Origin: Arthrobacter sp. B1I2
Lineage (GTDB): Bacteria; Actinomycetota; Actinomycetes; Actinomycetales; Micrococcaceae
Length of the DNA: 64,000 nucleotides
Direction of reading: 5' to 3'
Assembly: GCF_030816485.1 (NCBI RefSeq)
Contig: NZ_JAUSYC010000001.1
Span: 3,906,001-3,970,000, forward strand
Shown here piece by piece: positions 1-9,386 of this stretch (its first letter is position 1; every line of letters starts with the position of its first letter). The notes beneath the pieces are model-generated. The model was not told where the DNA came from and ran no database searches. It saw nothing but the letters and a program-made list of their open reading frames with translations. Position numbers and translations under genes: made by a program.

Positions 1-3000
1 CCGGACGGTGCCGTCCCCGGTGACGCGGGCGTTGGGGTTGCCGTCGGGAAGGCCGATCTTCAGTTCGGAGGCCACGCCGTCGGGGTCGGCATCGTTCTTG
101 AGGACCGGCACGTCGACGGCGGACTTTCCCAGCGTTTCTGCCTGGCTGACCACGTCGTCCTTGGCAACCGGAATCTTCAGCGCGGCGTCGGGGCTGACCT
201 TCACCCGGATCACGGCCCCTGCCTGGGCTTTCTTGTCGTCCTGGATCTTGTAGCTGACGCTCTCGTTGCCGGCGGCGTTCGGGGCCGTGAGCAGGACCTT
301 TCCGCCCTCGACTGCCTCGACGGCGAGGTCGGCGCGGGCTTCGAAGCCGTTGGACACCAGGGTGATGGGGTCACCGTCCGGGTCCGAATCGTTGGTGAGG
401 GCGTCGACGGCGATCTTCCGGCCGGGGCGGACGTCCACGGCGTCGTCGATGGCGATCGGTTTCTGGTTGCTGGCTTCCGCCGGTGCGATGCCGACGATCA
501 CGGTGCCGGTGTTTTCGGCCCCGATGCGGTCCCGGACACGGTAGGTGAAAGTATCCGTGCCCGCCGCGTCGCCGGCGGCGGTGAATTCAAGGTAGCCGTC
601 CCTGACCAGGGCGGTTCCCATCGCAGGGGCCTTGTCCACCCCGGTCAGCTGGACGGAGTCGCCGTCGGCGTCCACGCCGTCCAGGGGCACGGGGATGCGG
701 ACGGTCATGCCGGCAACCACGCGTGCGGTGAGGTTCTTCGGTTCCGGCCGGGTGTTGAGCTGGTCGTCGCGGGCCCGGATCCGGATGGTCACCTGCTGGG
801 AGTCTGACTGGCCGGACTCGTTGGTGACCTTGTAGATCGCGTAGACAGTCTTGGGCACGGCACCGGCGATGAAGCGTACCGATCCGCCCGACGTGAAGAT
901 GCGCCCGTCCGCAGGGTCGGGTTGCTGCGCCAACTGGGGTTCAAGGGTGAGCTTGCCGCCGTTGGGGTCGGTGTCGTTGGCCAGCACCGGGATGGTGACG
1001 ACGTCGCCGGCACGGACGGTGGCCTCGTCCGGTTTCGCCTGCGGCGCCTGCAGTTTGGCCGGCGCGGGGACCACCAGCACGGCGATCTCACCGGTGGCCG
1101 AGGCTTTGCCGTTGGAGATGGTGTACTTGACGGTCAGCTGTCCCTGGGCCCGGATGTCGGTGATCCGCACAACGGAATGGTCAAGCACGGAGACGCTGAG
1201 CGGCAGCCCGTCCGCGGCCGTCACGGACTGGACCACCAGCACGCCGCCCGAGGGGTCGGAGTCGTTGCCGAGGACGTCCACCAGCACGCTGCCGCCGCTG
1301 GGCAGCAGCGCCGTGTCACGGACGGCCACCGGGGCGCCGTCACCGCTGCCGGGCACGACGTCGACACGCACCAGCTGCTGGGCGCTGGCCGGTCCGTTGG
1401 TGGCCAGGTAGGTGACGTAGTGCGCGCCCTCGGCGGTGGAATTGAACGTAAAGGTTTGCTGGTCCGCGCCCATGGTGGCGGTGGAGTTTCCGTCCGGGGT
1501 GACCTGCGCGAGCCGCAGTGCCCCGCCCTGCGGGTCTGAGTCGTTTTTCAGCGGAGCGATCACCGTGTCCACCCCGGCGACGGCAACCACGTGGTCCGCG
1601 TTGGCGATTGGCGGCAGGGCTCCGGGCGCCCGGACGTCGACGGTGACCTTGCCTTCCGCGGTGGACCGGCCATCCGAGACGGTGACGGTCACGGTTTTAC
1701 GCACCGGTTCCGCCCCGGAATCCTGGAAGCTGAGCAGTCCGTCCGGCCTGATCCGGACCTGGTCGCGTGGATCGCTGCCGGTGGCGCCGACCACGAACAG
1801 GTCGTCGCCGTCGGGGTCGATCCAGTCGGGAAGGATGTTCTGGCTGACCGCCTTCCCGGCCTGGACCACCAGCGTGGTGTTGCGGTTCGGTTTCTGCCGC
1901 GGGGCGGAGTTCTCCCCGGGCGGGACGATGTTAAGCGTGACGTCGGCCGAGGCGGAAAGGCCACGGCCGTCGTCGACCGTGTACTTGAATGTTTCCTGCC
2001 CCGTCTTGTCGGCGCCGGCACTGATCTGCAGTCCTGTGGCACCGTAGATCGGGGCGATGGGGCCGGACTGGACCGGATCGGGGGTCCGCACGGTGAGGAC
2101 GTCGCCGTCGGGGTCGGAGTCGTTGTCCAGGACGGGGAGGATGGTGGTCTTTCCGGCGCGCACGCCGAAGGTGTCCGGCTTGGCCACCGGGGCACTGTTG
2201 GGTTTGCTGCGGTCCGGCAGGACCGTCTGCTGCACTTCGTCCGCTGAGTCCTTGTCGGCGTCGTCCGAGGTCTGCTGTGGCGGGATGACGTCGTCCCAGT
2301 TGTTGACCAGCTGCATGTTCTGGTTCACCAACCACACATTCCCCGAGTTCACATCGTTCAGGACCACCAGGTCCCGGTTCACCCGGAAAACATACGACGG
2401 CGACGCACTCGCCTTGGGCACGCCCACGTTCTTATCGTCCCCATCATTAACGCAGTCCCGGACGTACTTGTTCGCACCCGACCACGCCGCATGCACACAC
2501 CCGCCCAACTGCACCGGAGCCGCCGGTACACCCTCACCGCCAAACGTCACCGTCTTCGCCGTGCCACCATCAAGAGGCTGCTTCAACAACGCCCTCCGCG
2601 TCGCAACAGCCACCACATCACTGCCCGGCCCCGCCTGCTGCAACTTCGCATCCCGCGCGTTCTCCAACGCCAACCGCTTACCACCAGGCAGAAACAGGCT
2701 CCCGGCCGCAGCATCCAGAACCACCGGCTGATCCCCCACCACCGTGACCTGCAAATCCCCCGCACCCTTAAGCCCATCCCACGTGCTGGACTCCGAAGAC
2801 ACCACCGCCCCGTCCGCGTCCACACCCGTCACCGTCACCACCCCGGACTTCGGATCCACCGAATAAATCCGGTCATCAGAACCCACCGCCGAGACAATCC
2901 CCTCAGAGCCCACCATCACCGGCTCCGACGCTTCCTTATCAAAACCATTCACCGTGGACGGAGACACCGCCCACACCTTCCCCGACCCAGCATCCGTCAC

Positions 3001-3426
3001 CGAAATCGTCCGCGCACCAAAACTCACATCAGCAGCCCCCGGCAACTGCTTATCCCCACCCAAACGCATATTCGCCGGCGACACCTGGTTCAACGTCGAA
3101 CCAGTCTCATCATCAACAAACACCTCACCGGCATGCTGCAACACATCAAACGTCGTCGACGCCGGCGTCACCGCACCATCCAACACCCGCGACGGATAAT
3201 TCAACCGCCCCACAGCATTCTTCGACTTCGACACCACCCACACGCCACCGTCGTTCAACTCCACCTCAGTGGTCTTAAACCCCGGATACAACACCGCACC
3301 CGTCACCACAACAGCCACCACAGCACCAAACGCAGTACCCGCAAACCGCCGTGAGCCCAGGAAGCGCCGTGCGCGGGGTACGCAAGTGGACGGGCTTTCA
3401 GCGCGCGTTTGTCCGCGACGGTTCAT
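1..3426 (-). CDS. Membrane-anchored tandem-95 / Ig-like repeat protein (C-terminus outside window)
   Basis: Open frame of 1142 codons running off the left edge. An ATG at 3426 follows a GGGGGA ribosome site. Residues 1-27 are basic and cytoplasmic-looking, and 28-46 form one hydrophobic membrane segment. Residues about 50-410 have no recognised domain but are rich in short beta-like V/G/D segments that could form a propeller-like sensor. From about residue 412 the protein is built of repeats of about 95 residues, each with a NDSDPDG-type acidic loop and a valine-rich strand pattern, as in cadherin-like or Big_9 domains that often bind calcium. Inference: an extracellular, wall-spanning adhesin or structural protein anchored by its N-terminus. 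The first third uses G/T-ending codons (GTG, GGT, TTG, GAT), unlike the C-ending bias of the rest. Function is not assigned. Confidence 0.85.
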   Translation of the reverse strand, partial: MNRRGQTRAESPSTCVPRARRFLGSRRFAGTAFGAVVAVVVTGAVLYPGFKTTEVELNDGGVWVVSKSKNAVGRLNYPSRVLDGAVTPASTTFDVLQHAGEVFVDDETGSTLNQVSPANMRLGGDKQLPGAADVSFGARTISVTDAGSGKVWAVSPSTVNGFDKEASEPVMVGSEGIVSAVGSDDRIYSVDPKSGVVTVTGVDADGAVVSSESSTWDGLKGAGDLQVTVVGDQPVVLDAAAGSLFLPGGKRLALENARDAKLQQAGPGSDVVAVATRRALLKQPLDGGTAKTVTFGGEGVPAAPVQLGGCVHAAWSGANKYVRDCVNDGDDKNVGVPKASASPSYVFRVNRDLVVLNDVNSGNVWLVNQNMQLVNNWDDVIPPQQTSDDADKDSADEVQQTVLPDRSKPNSAPVAKPDTFGVRAGKTTILPVLDNDSDPDGDVLTVRTPDPVQSGPIAPIYGATGLQISAGADKTGQETFKYTVDDGRGLSASADVTLNIVPPGENSAPRQKPNRNTTLVVQAGKAVSQNILPDWIDPDGDDLFVVGATGSDPRDQVRIRPDGLLSFQDSGAEPVRKTVTVTVSDGRSTAEGKVTVDVRAPGALPPIANADHVVAVAGVDTVIAPLKNDSDPQGGALRLAQVTPDGNSTATMGADQQTFTFNSTAEGAHYVTYLATNGPASAQQLVRVDVVPGSGDGAPVAVRDTALLPSGGSVLVDVLGNDSDPSGGVLVVQSVTAADGLPLSVSVLDHSVVRITDIRAQGQLTVKYTISNGKASATGEIAVLVVPAPAKLQAPQAKPDEATVRAGDVVTIPVLANDTDPNGGKLTLEPQLAQQPDPADGRIFTSGGSVRFIAGAVPKTVYAIYKVTNESGQSDSQQVTIRIRARDDQLNTRPEPKNLTARVVAGMTVRIPVPLDGVDADGDSVQLTGVDKAPAMGTALVRDGYLEFTAAGDAAGTDTFTYRVRDRIGAENTGTVIVGIAPAEASNQKPIAIDDAVDVRPGRKIAVDALTNDSDPDGDPITLVSNGFEARADLAVEAVEGGKVLLTAPNAAGNESVSYKIQDDKKAQAGAVIRVKVSPDAALKIPVAKDDVVSQAETLGKSAVDVPVLKNDADPDGVASELKIGLPDGNPNARVTGDGTVR
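75..2130 (-). repeat. Eight tandem ~95-residue Ig/cadherin-like repeats within the coding region
   Basis: The acidic loop motif (NDSDPDG and variants such as NDTDPNG, DWIDPDG, GVDADG) recurs near plus-strand positions 90, 382, 670, 969, 1256, 1537, 1820 and 2115. The spacing is 281-299 bp, or 94-100 residues. The repeats have diverged at DNA level, so this is a protein-level repeat rather than a recent duplication. Confidence 0.8.
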
Positions 3427-3567
3427 TGACAGTTTTCCCCCGGTAGATCTCGGCTCTTCGCCGGCAGCCGGCGTCACAGGACCCCGGGCATCACAACGAT
3501 ACCGCGATACGCCAACAAGTGGACAAATTCTTTCGCCCCGTCCGCCAGCCAGCCCCGGGGGTGGCCT

Positions 3568-4794
3568 CTAGTCCAGGACCAGGCCCTTGCCCCGTCCGCG
3601 GGTGAGGCGGACGGGATGGATCTCGCCGAAGCCGCGCACGTTCTGCGGATCCTGGGGAATCATGACGAAACGCTCGTCGTGCTCCAGGGCGGACGCCGTC
3701 ATGGAGTCCACCAGGACCGTGCCGGGATCCGCAAGCGTGGTCAGTCGGGCCGCGAGGTTGACCGTGGGGCCGTAGATGTCGCCAAGGCGGGAAAGAATCC
3801 TGCCCCAGACCATGGCCACCCGGGCTTCAGGAAGGATCTCGTCTTCGGTGAAGGCCTCGGCGAGCGCAAGGGAGATCTCGGCGCCGGCCGCCGGGGTTTC
3901 GGCGATATAGAGGACTTCATCGCCCACCGTCTTGACCAGCCGCCCGCCGCCCACGGAGATGATTTCGGCACACTTGTTCTCGAAGCGCTGGACCAGCCGG
4001 GCAAGCGTCTTTTCATTCATCCGGCGGGACAGGCTGGTGTAGGAGACCAGGTCTGCAAAGCCAACCGCACGGGCCAGGGGCAGCGGCGCGTCGTCCTCGT
4101 CGCCTTCCCGGCCTTCCTCGCTGGCCTGCAGCCCGGCTTCCGCCCGGACCGCGAGCCGCTGGACCCCGGCGTTGAGCTGGCGGCGCCACGAGTAGACCAG
4201 CACTTCCTCGAGCGCGTCCACCAGGGCGGGAAGTTCGTTGACCAGGCGCTTGCGGGCCACGGCATCCGTGACGCCCTGCTCGTGGACCATGTCTTCCACC
4301 AGGGCCTCGATTTGCCAGACCACCATGCGGTCCGTCATCTGCCCGATGGACCGGGTCACGGAAATGGCCGCTTCCTCCGTGAGCTTTCCGGCGCGGACCA
4401 GGTCCACCACGGTGGACAGGGCGGCCTGGTCGCGTTCGGTGAAGGCGACGTCCTCGTCGCCAAAGTTCGGGAACCCCAGGGCACGCCAGAGTTTGCGGGC
4501 GGAGAGCAGGGACAGTCCCGCGCCGGCGGCAACTTCACGACGGCGGAGCTTGCGTTCCCCGCCCAGGAGGCGGGCTTCGAGGGCCTTCATGGCCAGGCGT
4601 TCGGCGGACATGGCACCGGTGGGCGGGTGCCGGTCCGTGGCAGGCATGGCGGCGCCAGGTTCCAGCCCGGGCGCCGCGCCGCCGGCAGCATTCACAGCGA
4701 TCGAAGGTGCGGCAGGATCCAAGGTGGCGGAGTCAGTGGCAGTGGGGTCGGTGGCGGTGCTGTCGACGCGTTCCTGCTGGTCCTCATCGGTCAT
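3568..4794 (-). CDS. Class III adenylate/guanylate cyclase with N-terminal regulatory domain
   Basis: 408 residues. The C-terminal half is a class III cyclase homology domain. The first metal-binding Asp lies in FADLVSYT (about residue 245), the second in VGDEVLY (about 291), and the transition-state Asn/Arg in GPTVNLAARLT (about 343). The N-terminal half has a MerR-like helix segment (RREVAAGAGLSLLSARKLWRAL) followed by helical sequence, resembling the autoinhibitory regulatory domain of mycobacterial Rv1264-type cyclases. It probably makes cAMP in the cytoplasm. The ATG at 4794 is preferred over a GTG at 4803 because GAAGGTGG lies just upstream. It overlaps the end of the PH-domain gene by 11 nt, so the two are probably co-transcribed. 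The first ~45 residues are low-complexity (T/A/D). Confidence 0.88.
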   Translation of the reverse strand: MTDEDQQERVDSTATDPTATDSATLDPAAPSIAVNAAGGAAPGLEPGAAMPATDRHPPTGAMSAERLAMKALEARLLGGERKLRRREVAAGAGLSLLSARKLWRALGFPNFGDEDVAFTERDQAALSTVVDLVRAGKLTEEAAISVTRSIGQMTDRMVVWQIEALVEDMVHEQGVTDAVARKRLVNELPALVDALEEVLVYSWRRQLNAGVQRLAVRAEAGLQASEEGREGDEDDAPLPLARAVGFADLVSYTSLSRRMNEKTLARLVQRFENKCAEIISVGGGRLVKTVGDEVLYIAETPAAGAEISLALAEAFTEDEILPEARVAMVWGRILSRLGDIYGPTVNLAARLTTLADPGTVLVDSMTASALEHDERFVMIPQDPQNVRGFGEIHPVRLTRGRGKGLVLD

Positions 4795-5395
4795 CCCGTC
4801 CACCTTCTCTCATGTCCTCCGGAAAATCACCGGCAGGGTAATACGTCGCGCCGCCCGGTTGGGCCCCGCTGTCAAACGGGCTGTCATCCGGCAGTTCCCC
4901 GATGGCGTCGAGGATAAAGTCGCGGAACCTGGCAACCTCAGGCACGTCGCGGAACGTCACCACGCCCTGATACCCGGTCTCCAAGGATATATTCCCCGAG
5001 CGCACCAATCGCTGCAGCAGGGATTCGTGGACTGTCAGGTTGCGCACCGATCCCAGGTTCACCTGCTGGTCCCGCCGGTTCAGCAGTCCGTACCGGGCCA
5101 TCATGCGCCGGCTGGTCAGGGTGTAGCGGGTGCCCTGCCAGCGAAGCAGGCGGGGCAGGCAGTAACCCAGCCACACAGCCGCAGCCGCCAGGACACAGGC
5201 GGTGACAAGCCACGGCGTCCACTGGCGGCCAAGGGCAGGCGCCATGCGGGCCGCCCCACCGCGGAGGATCCAGGCACTGGCGAAGGCGGCCAATGCCGGC
5301 GCCAGCACAAAAGCCACGGCTGCCCCGGCCAGCTTCCTGGGCTGCGGGCGGGTTGTGACGATGACCTGCTCCCCTGGGACGAGGGTTTTACGCAT
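4784..5395 (-). CDS. PH domain-containing membrane protein (bPH2/YdbS type)
   Basis: 203 residues. It starts MRKTLVPGEQVIVTTRPQPRKL, followed by two hydrophobic helices (about 25-45 and 60-80). A bacterial PH-like domain then carries the typical YTLTSRRMMARYGLLNRRDQQVNL stretch (about 92-115). A tail of charged residues follows. Family knowledge: DUF304/bPH2 proteins are inner-membrane proteins of unclear function. Its start overlaps the birA stop (TATGCGTAA), and its end overlaps the cyclase start, so birA, this gene and the cyclase look translationally coupled. Confidence 0.85.
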   Translation of the reverse strand: MRKTLVPGEQVIVTTRPQPRKLAGAAVAFVLAPALAAFASAWILRGGAARMAPALGRQWTPWLVTACVLAAAAVWLGYCLPRLLRWQGTRYTLTSRRMMARYGLLNRRDQQVNLGSVRNLTVHESLLQRLVRSGNISLETGYQGVVTFRDVPEVARFRDFILDAIGELPDDSPFDSGAQPGGATYYPAGDFPEDMREGGRDDR

Positions 5396-6296
5396 AACCG
5401 CCTTGGTTGGGTGTGTCCGGTGCCGTCCAGGGCCGCAGGTGCACCACGTCCCCGGCAGTCACCACGTGCTCGCGCGAGTCGCGGTCCACCACCAGCAGGG
5501 AGCCGTAGTCGTCCAGCCGGGACGCATGGCCGATGATTTCGTGGTCGCCGGGCAGTTGTGCCCGTACCTGCTTGCCCAGGGTGACCATTACCGCTTCCAC
5601 TCTCTTGTGCAGCGATGTGCCACCCGCCATGCCGGCCGCGGGGTCGCCGTCGGCGTTGCAGAAACTCCGGTACAGGACCGCAAAGTGGGACAAGTAGCTC
5701 TTCAGCAGTGCGGTGCGGTCCGTGGTGCGGGCACCTTCAAGGGCCACGGAGGTTGCGGTGGGAACCGGAAGTTCACTTTCCTGCAGGGTGACGTTCAGGC
5801 CGGTTCCCAGGATGACCGGGGGCACACTGCCGTCCACCATGGGGCCCAGCTGGGCGAGGATGCCGGCAATTTTCCTGCCGCGCACCAGGACGTCATTGGG
5901 CCACTTAAGCTCGGCCGGAATGCCGGCCGTCTCCAGGAGTGTTTCGCGCAGCGCCAGGGCTGCGATCAGGGACAGCCAGGAGTAGCTCTGGGTGGGAAGG
6001 GGCCTGCCCTCCGCGTTGACCGGACGCAGCACCACGGAGACGGACACCGAGCTCAGCGGCGGCGCTTCCCAGCGCCTGTCCAGGCGTCCCCGGGCGGCTG
6101 TCTGGTACTCGGCGGTCAGCACGGAGAGGTCCGGCCACGCCGCAGGTTCCACCGTGACGTAGCGCAGGAGGTCGGCGTTGGTGGAGCCGGTGGAGTCCAC
6201 CACATCAATCCGGGGTATGCCGGTGGCGGAGAGGAAACGCTGGTCGGCCAGGTCCCCTCGGTTCAGGGGGGTGCCCGGTGCGTGTGCGTCGTCCAT
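5388..6296 (-). CDS. birA: Biotin--[acetyl-CoA-carboxylase] ligase
   Basis: 302 residues. It attaches biotin to the carrier domain of acyl-CoA carboxylase. The N-terminus has the ligase motif DSTGSTNADLL, then GRLDRRWEAPPLSSVSVSVVLRP (the GRxxR biotinyl-AMP loop, written GRLDRRW here) and KWPNDVLVRGRKIAGIL with the catalytic Lys. The C-terminal SH3-like domain ends near VTAGDVVHLRPW. There is no N-terminal HTH domain, so it is not a BirA-type repressor. The ATG at 6296 is chosen because TAGGAT (6303-6308, minus strand) sits 6 nt before it, the spacing of a leaderless transcript. The TTG at 6302 is less likely. The acc genes it serves lie nearby at 7485-9349 and 18110-19921. Confidence 0.93.
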   Translation of the reverse strand: MDDAHAPGTPLNRGDLADQRFLSATGIPRIDVVDSTGSTNADLLRYVTVEPAAWPDLSVLTAEYQTAARGRLDRRWEAPPLSSVSVSVVLRPVNAEGRPLPTQSYSWLSLIAALALRETLLETAGIPAELKWPNDVLVRGRKIAGILAQLGPMVDGSVPPVILGTGLNVTLQESELPVPTATSVALEGARTTDRTALLKSYLSHFAVLYRSFCNADGDPAAGMAGGTSLHKRVEAVMVTLGKQVRAQLPGDHEIIGHASRLDDYGSLLVVDRDSREHVVTAGDVVHLRPWTAPDTPNQGGYA

Positions 6297-6381
6297 AGCC
6301 AAATCCTACCGAGCCTGGCCGGGTCCCGCCGAGCGGATCACCGTCCTTGGACGGACGAACCAGGCACGGCGGGAGGGCCCG

Positions 6382-7269
6382 CTAAAGGAAGATGTCCGGA
6401 ACCAGCCGGTCTTCGGGCGCGCCCAGGCTGTAGGGGCGGAAATCCGTCACTCCCGCTGCTGCCAGGACCTGCTCGTCCGTGTAGAAGTTGCCCGACGGCG
6501 GACTCCCGGCGGCGAGGTTGCTGCCGGTCAGGACGGCGTGGGCGGCATCGGCCATGATCTGCGGGCCACGCGCGGCCAGCACCATGGTTTCGCCGTGGGG
6601 CATGTTGCGGATGGCCGCCGTGTCGATCAGTGTGCACGGCCACAATGAGTTGACCCTGATCCCGTCAGCCTTCAGTTCCTCCGCCAGGCCCAAAGTGGTC
6701 AGGCTCATCCCATACTTGGCCATGGTGTAGGCAAGGTGCTTGCCCGCCCAGGACGGATCGAGGTTCAGCGGCGGCGAAAGCGTGAGGATATGCCCCTGTT
6801 CCGAGGCCCGGAGCGCCGGGAGCGCCAGCTTCGACAGCAGGAACGAGCCGCGGACGTTGATGTCCTGCATCAGGTCATACTTTTTCATGTCCACGGTGTC
6901 CGTGGTGGACAGGTCGATGGCGGAGGCATTGTTGATCACGACGTCGATGCCGCCGAACCGCTCAACGGCTGCGGCCACGGCGCCGGCCACGTCGTCGTCC
7001 CGGCGCACATCGCCCACCAGCGGCAGCGCCTGGCCGCCCGCCTTCACAAGTTCCTCAGCCGCGGTGTACACCGTGCCCGCCAGTTTAGGGTGGGGCTCCC
7101 CCGTCTTGGCCAGCAGAACGATGTTGGCGCCGTCGCGGGCCGCCCTCGTTGCAATGGCCAGCCCGATTCCGCGGCTGCCGCCGGAGATCAGGATGGTCCG
7201 GCCCGCCAGGGAACCTGCCGCCCGGTAAGGGCTTTGGGGAGCATGCAAAGCATCGTCGCTTGAAGTCAT
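6382..7269 (-). CDS. SDR family NAD(P)-dependent oxidoreductase
   Basis: 295 residues. It has the Rossmann glycine motif GGSRGIGLAIATRAA near residue 30, NNAS near residue 115 and the catalytic YxxxK as YTMAKYG near residue 180. The overall sequence resembles HSDL2-like short-chain dehydrogenases; the substrate is not determinable. The open frame extends to 7389, but an ATG at 7269 with a TACAGT -10 element 6 nt upstream (7276-7281, minus strand) supports a leaderless start there. A perfect 16-bp palindrome at 7292-7307 sits just upstream of the -10 and suggests control by a dimeric repressor. The gene is divergent from accD. Confidence 0.88.
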   Translation of the reverse strand: MTSSDDALHAPQSPYRAAGSLAGRTILISGGSRGIGLAIATRAARDGANIVLLAKTGEPHPKLAGTVYTAAEELVKAGGQALPLVGDVRRDDDVAGAVAAAVERFGGIDVVINNASAIDLSTTDTVDMKKYDLMQDINVRGSFLLSKLALPALRASEQGHILTLSPPLNLDPSWAGKHLAYTMAKYGMSLTTLGLAEELKADGIRVNSLWPCTLIDTAAIRNMPHGETMVLAARGPQIMADAAHAVLTGSNLAAGSPPSGNFYTDEQVLAAAGVTDFRPYSLGAPEDRLVPDIFL

Positions 7270-7291
7270 GGGAACACTGTAACCCAAATAA

Positions 7292-7307
7292 GTTACTGGC
7301 CAGTAAC
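7292..7307. promoter_or_regulatory. Perfect 16-bp palindrome in SDR promoter (candidate operator)
   Basis: GTTACTGGCCAGTAAC is a perfect inverted repeat located about 11 nt upstream of the SDR -10 hexamer, between the expected -10 and -35 positions. That placement fits a TetR-type operator. No regulator gene is adjacent, so the cognate protein is unknown. Confidence 0.55.
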
Positions 7308-7338
7308 ATTGAAAAGAGGCGGCGGGACCGGCAGAAAA

Positions 7339-7355
7339 TTGTAGGTTCCCTACAG
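7339..7355. promoter_or_regulatory. Candidate acc operator upstream of accD
   Basis: TTGTAGGTTCCCTACAG contains a perfect inverted repeat, TGTAGG-TTC-CCTACA. A copy identical at 15 of 17 positions lies upstream of accA3 at 18001-18017. The site is 129 nt before the accD start. No other copy was noticed in the window. Confidence 0.65.
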
Positions 7356-7484
7356 CTGCGGGCGCCCAAAGCGTCACTAGACTTGCCACCAGGGTTCGTC
7401 TTTTGTGTGGATGCTACTTAAAGCTCCGGACAACACGGCCCGCCAGCCAACAGAACTGACCTGCTACAGAGCCGGAGACACTTG

Positions 7485-9068
7485 ATGAGCCACGATCTGA
7501 CAACGACAGCGGGAAAGATTGCCGATTTCCGCGACCGCCAGGCGCGCGCCGAACAGCCCTCCGGCCCCGAAGCCATCGAAAAGCAGCATGCGCGCGGCAA
7601 GAACACCGCCCGCGAGCGCATCGGCCTGCTGCTGGACGAAGACTCGTTTGTTGAATTCGATGCGCTGGCAGTGCACCGCTCCACCGCGTTCGGCATGGAA
7701 AAGAAGAAACCGCTGGGCGACGGCCTCGTCTCCGGCTACGGCACCGTGGACGGGCGCCTGGTGGCGGTCTACAGCCAGGACTTCACCGTCTACGGCGGAT
7801 CGCTGAGCCAGGTCAATGGCGAAAAGATCGTCAAGGTGCAGGAGTTCGCGCTCCGCAACGGCTGCCCCGTGGTGGGCATCCTGGACGGCGGCGGTGCCCG
7901 CATCCAGGAAGGCGTGGCCTCACTGGCCATGTTCGCGGACATCTTCCGCAACAACGTCCACGCCAGCGGCGTGGTGCCCCAGATCTCGCTGATCATGGGC
8001 CCGTCCGCCGGCGGTGCCGCTTACTCCCCCGCCCTTACCGACTACGTGGTGATGGTGGACAAGACCTCCCACATGTTCATCACCGGCCCCGACGTCATCA
8101 AGACCGTCACCGGGGAGGACGTGGACATGGAAACGCTGGGCGGCGCCCGGCAGCACAACGCCACCACCGGCACGTCCACCTACCTGGCCTCGGATGAAAC
8201 CGACGCCATCGAGTTCGTCCGCGAACTGCTGGACTTCCTGCCGTCCAACAACCTGTCCGAGGCACCGGTGCTGGGGCACCAGCAGGAGCTGGAGGTCGAC
8301 GACGACGACCTCGCCCTGGATGCGCTGGTCCCCGACTCCGCAAACCAGCCCTACGACATGCGCACCGTTGTCGGGCAGATCGTGGACGACGGGCACTTCC
8401 TGGAGATGCAGGCCCTGTACGCCCCCAACATCATGATCGGTTACGGCCGGGTGGAGGGCCACACCGTGGGCATCGTGGCCAACCAGCCCCTGCAGTTCGC
8501 CGGCACCCTGGACATTGCCGCCTCCGAAAAGGCAGCCCGCTTCGTACGCCACTGCGACGCCTTCAACATCCCCATCATCACCCTGGTGGACGTCCCCGGG
8601 TTCCTCCCCGGCAAGGACCAGGAGTTCCAGGGCATCATCCGCCGCGGCGCCAAGCTCCTGTACGCCTACGCCGAGGCCACCGTTCCCAAGCTCACCGTCA
8701 TTACCCGCAAGGCCTACGGCGGCGCCTACATCGTGATGGGTTCAAAGAAGCTCGGGGCCGACCTGAACCTGGCCTGGCCCACGGCCCAGATCGGCGTGAT
8801 GGGTGCGCAGGGCGCCGTCAACATCCTCTACCGCCGCGACCTCGCGGCCGTCGCCGGGAACGGCGGCGACGTCGAGGCCCGCCGGGCAGAGGTCATCCGG
8901 CAGTACGAGGAAGAACTCCTCAACCCCTACCAGGCCGCGGAGTTGGGCTACGTGGATGCCGTCATCGCCCCCTCCGACACCCGGATCCAGATCATCAAGG
9001 GACTGCGGGCCCTCCGCGACAAACGCGCCAGCCTCCCCGCCAAGAAGCATGGGAACATCCCGCTGTGA
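7485..9068 (+). CDS. accD: Acyl-CoA carboxylase beta subunit (carboxyltransferase)
   Basis: 527 residues, the usual length of actinobacterial AccD/PccB carboxyltransferases. It moves CO2 from carboxybiotin to acetyl- or propionyl-CoA to make malonyl- or methylmalonyl-CoA. Crotonase-fold landmarks include [13 protein letters not shown] (about 130-145), the oxyanion loop [15 protein letters not shown] (about 170) and the second domain [14 protein letters not shown] with [13 protein letters not shown] (about 410-430). The ATG at 7485 follows GGAG; the TTG at 7482 is less likely. It overlaps accE by 4 nt. The beta-epsilon arrangement indicates a long-chain acyl-CoA or propionyl-CoA carboxylase complex whose biotin subunit is encoded at 18110. 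Which acyl-CoA is preferred cannot be told by eye. Confidence 0.95.
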   Translation: MSHDLTTTAGKIADFRDRQARAEQPSGPEAIEKQHARGKNTARERIGLLLDEDSFVEFDALAVHRSTAFGMEKKKPLGDGLVSGYGTVDGRLVAVYSQDFTVYGGSLSQVNGEKIVKVQEFALRNGCPVVGILDGGGARIQEGVASLAMFADIFRNNVHASGVVPQISLIMGPSAGGAAYSPALTDYVVMVDKTSHMFITGPDVIKTVTGEDVDMETLGGARQHNATTGTSTYLASDETDAIEFVRELLDFLPSNNLSEAPVLGHQQELEVDDDDLALDALVPDSANQPYDMRTVVGQIVDDGHFLEMQALYAPNIMIGYGRVEGHTVGIVANQPLQFAGTLDIAASEKAARFVRHCDAFNIPIITLVDVPGFLPGKDQEFQGIIRRGAKLLYAYAEATVPKLTVITRKAYGGAYIVMGSKKLGADLNLAWPTAQIGVMGAQGAVNILYRRDLAAVAGNGGDVEARRAEVIRQYEEELLNPYQAAELGYVDAVIAPSDTRIQIIKGLRALRDKRASLPAKKHGNIPL

Positions 9069-9349
9069 CGCTCCCCACCGGCTCCCAGCCTTCGCAAGCT
9101 CAGCCCGGGGCCCCCGCCGGCGTGGGCCCTACAGAAGGCTCTGCACCCGCAGCTCCCCTGCTCTCTGTTGTCAAAGGACAGCCGACGGCCGAGGAGCTCG
9201 CCGCGCTGACCGCCGTCGTCCTTTCCCTGGGTGGGGAACGCCCCGCCGCCGCCCGCACCCCCAGCGTTCGGCACTGGGTGCGCCGGCAGCAGCTGCGGCT
9301 GGCCCCGTCGCCGGGACCGGGCGCATGGAAACGCAGCGGCGGCCAGTAA
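9065..9349 (+). CDS. accE: Acyl-CoA carboxylase epsilon subunit
   Basis: 94 residues from a GTG that overlaps the accD stop (GTGA). It has a variable Pro/Ala-rich N-terminus, then [23 protein letters not shown], the hallmark of the actinobacterial epsilon subunit, and a C-terminal W-rich basic tail ([25 protein letters not shown]). Family knowledge: it bridges or stabilises the alpha and beta subunits of acyl-CoA carboxylases. Confidence 0.9.
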   Translation: MTLPTGSQPSQAQPGAPAGVGPTEGSAPAAPLLSVVKGQPTAEELAALTAVVLSLGGERPAAARTPSVRHWVRRQQLRLAPSPGPGAWKRSGGQ

Positions 9350-9386
9350 GCCGGGCCCTGGCGGGTCCTCGGGGTAGTCTCGGGAT

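Noticed and set aside
7270..7389. N-terminal extension of the SDR gene to 7389
   Set aside because: It would run through the -10 element, the palindrome and the acc operator. The Rossmann motif is at the normal distance from the ATG at 7269.
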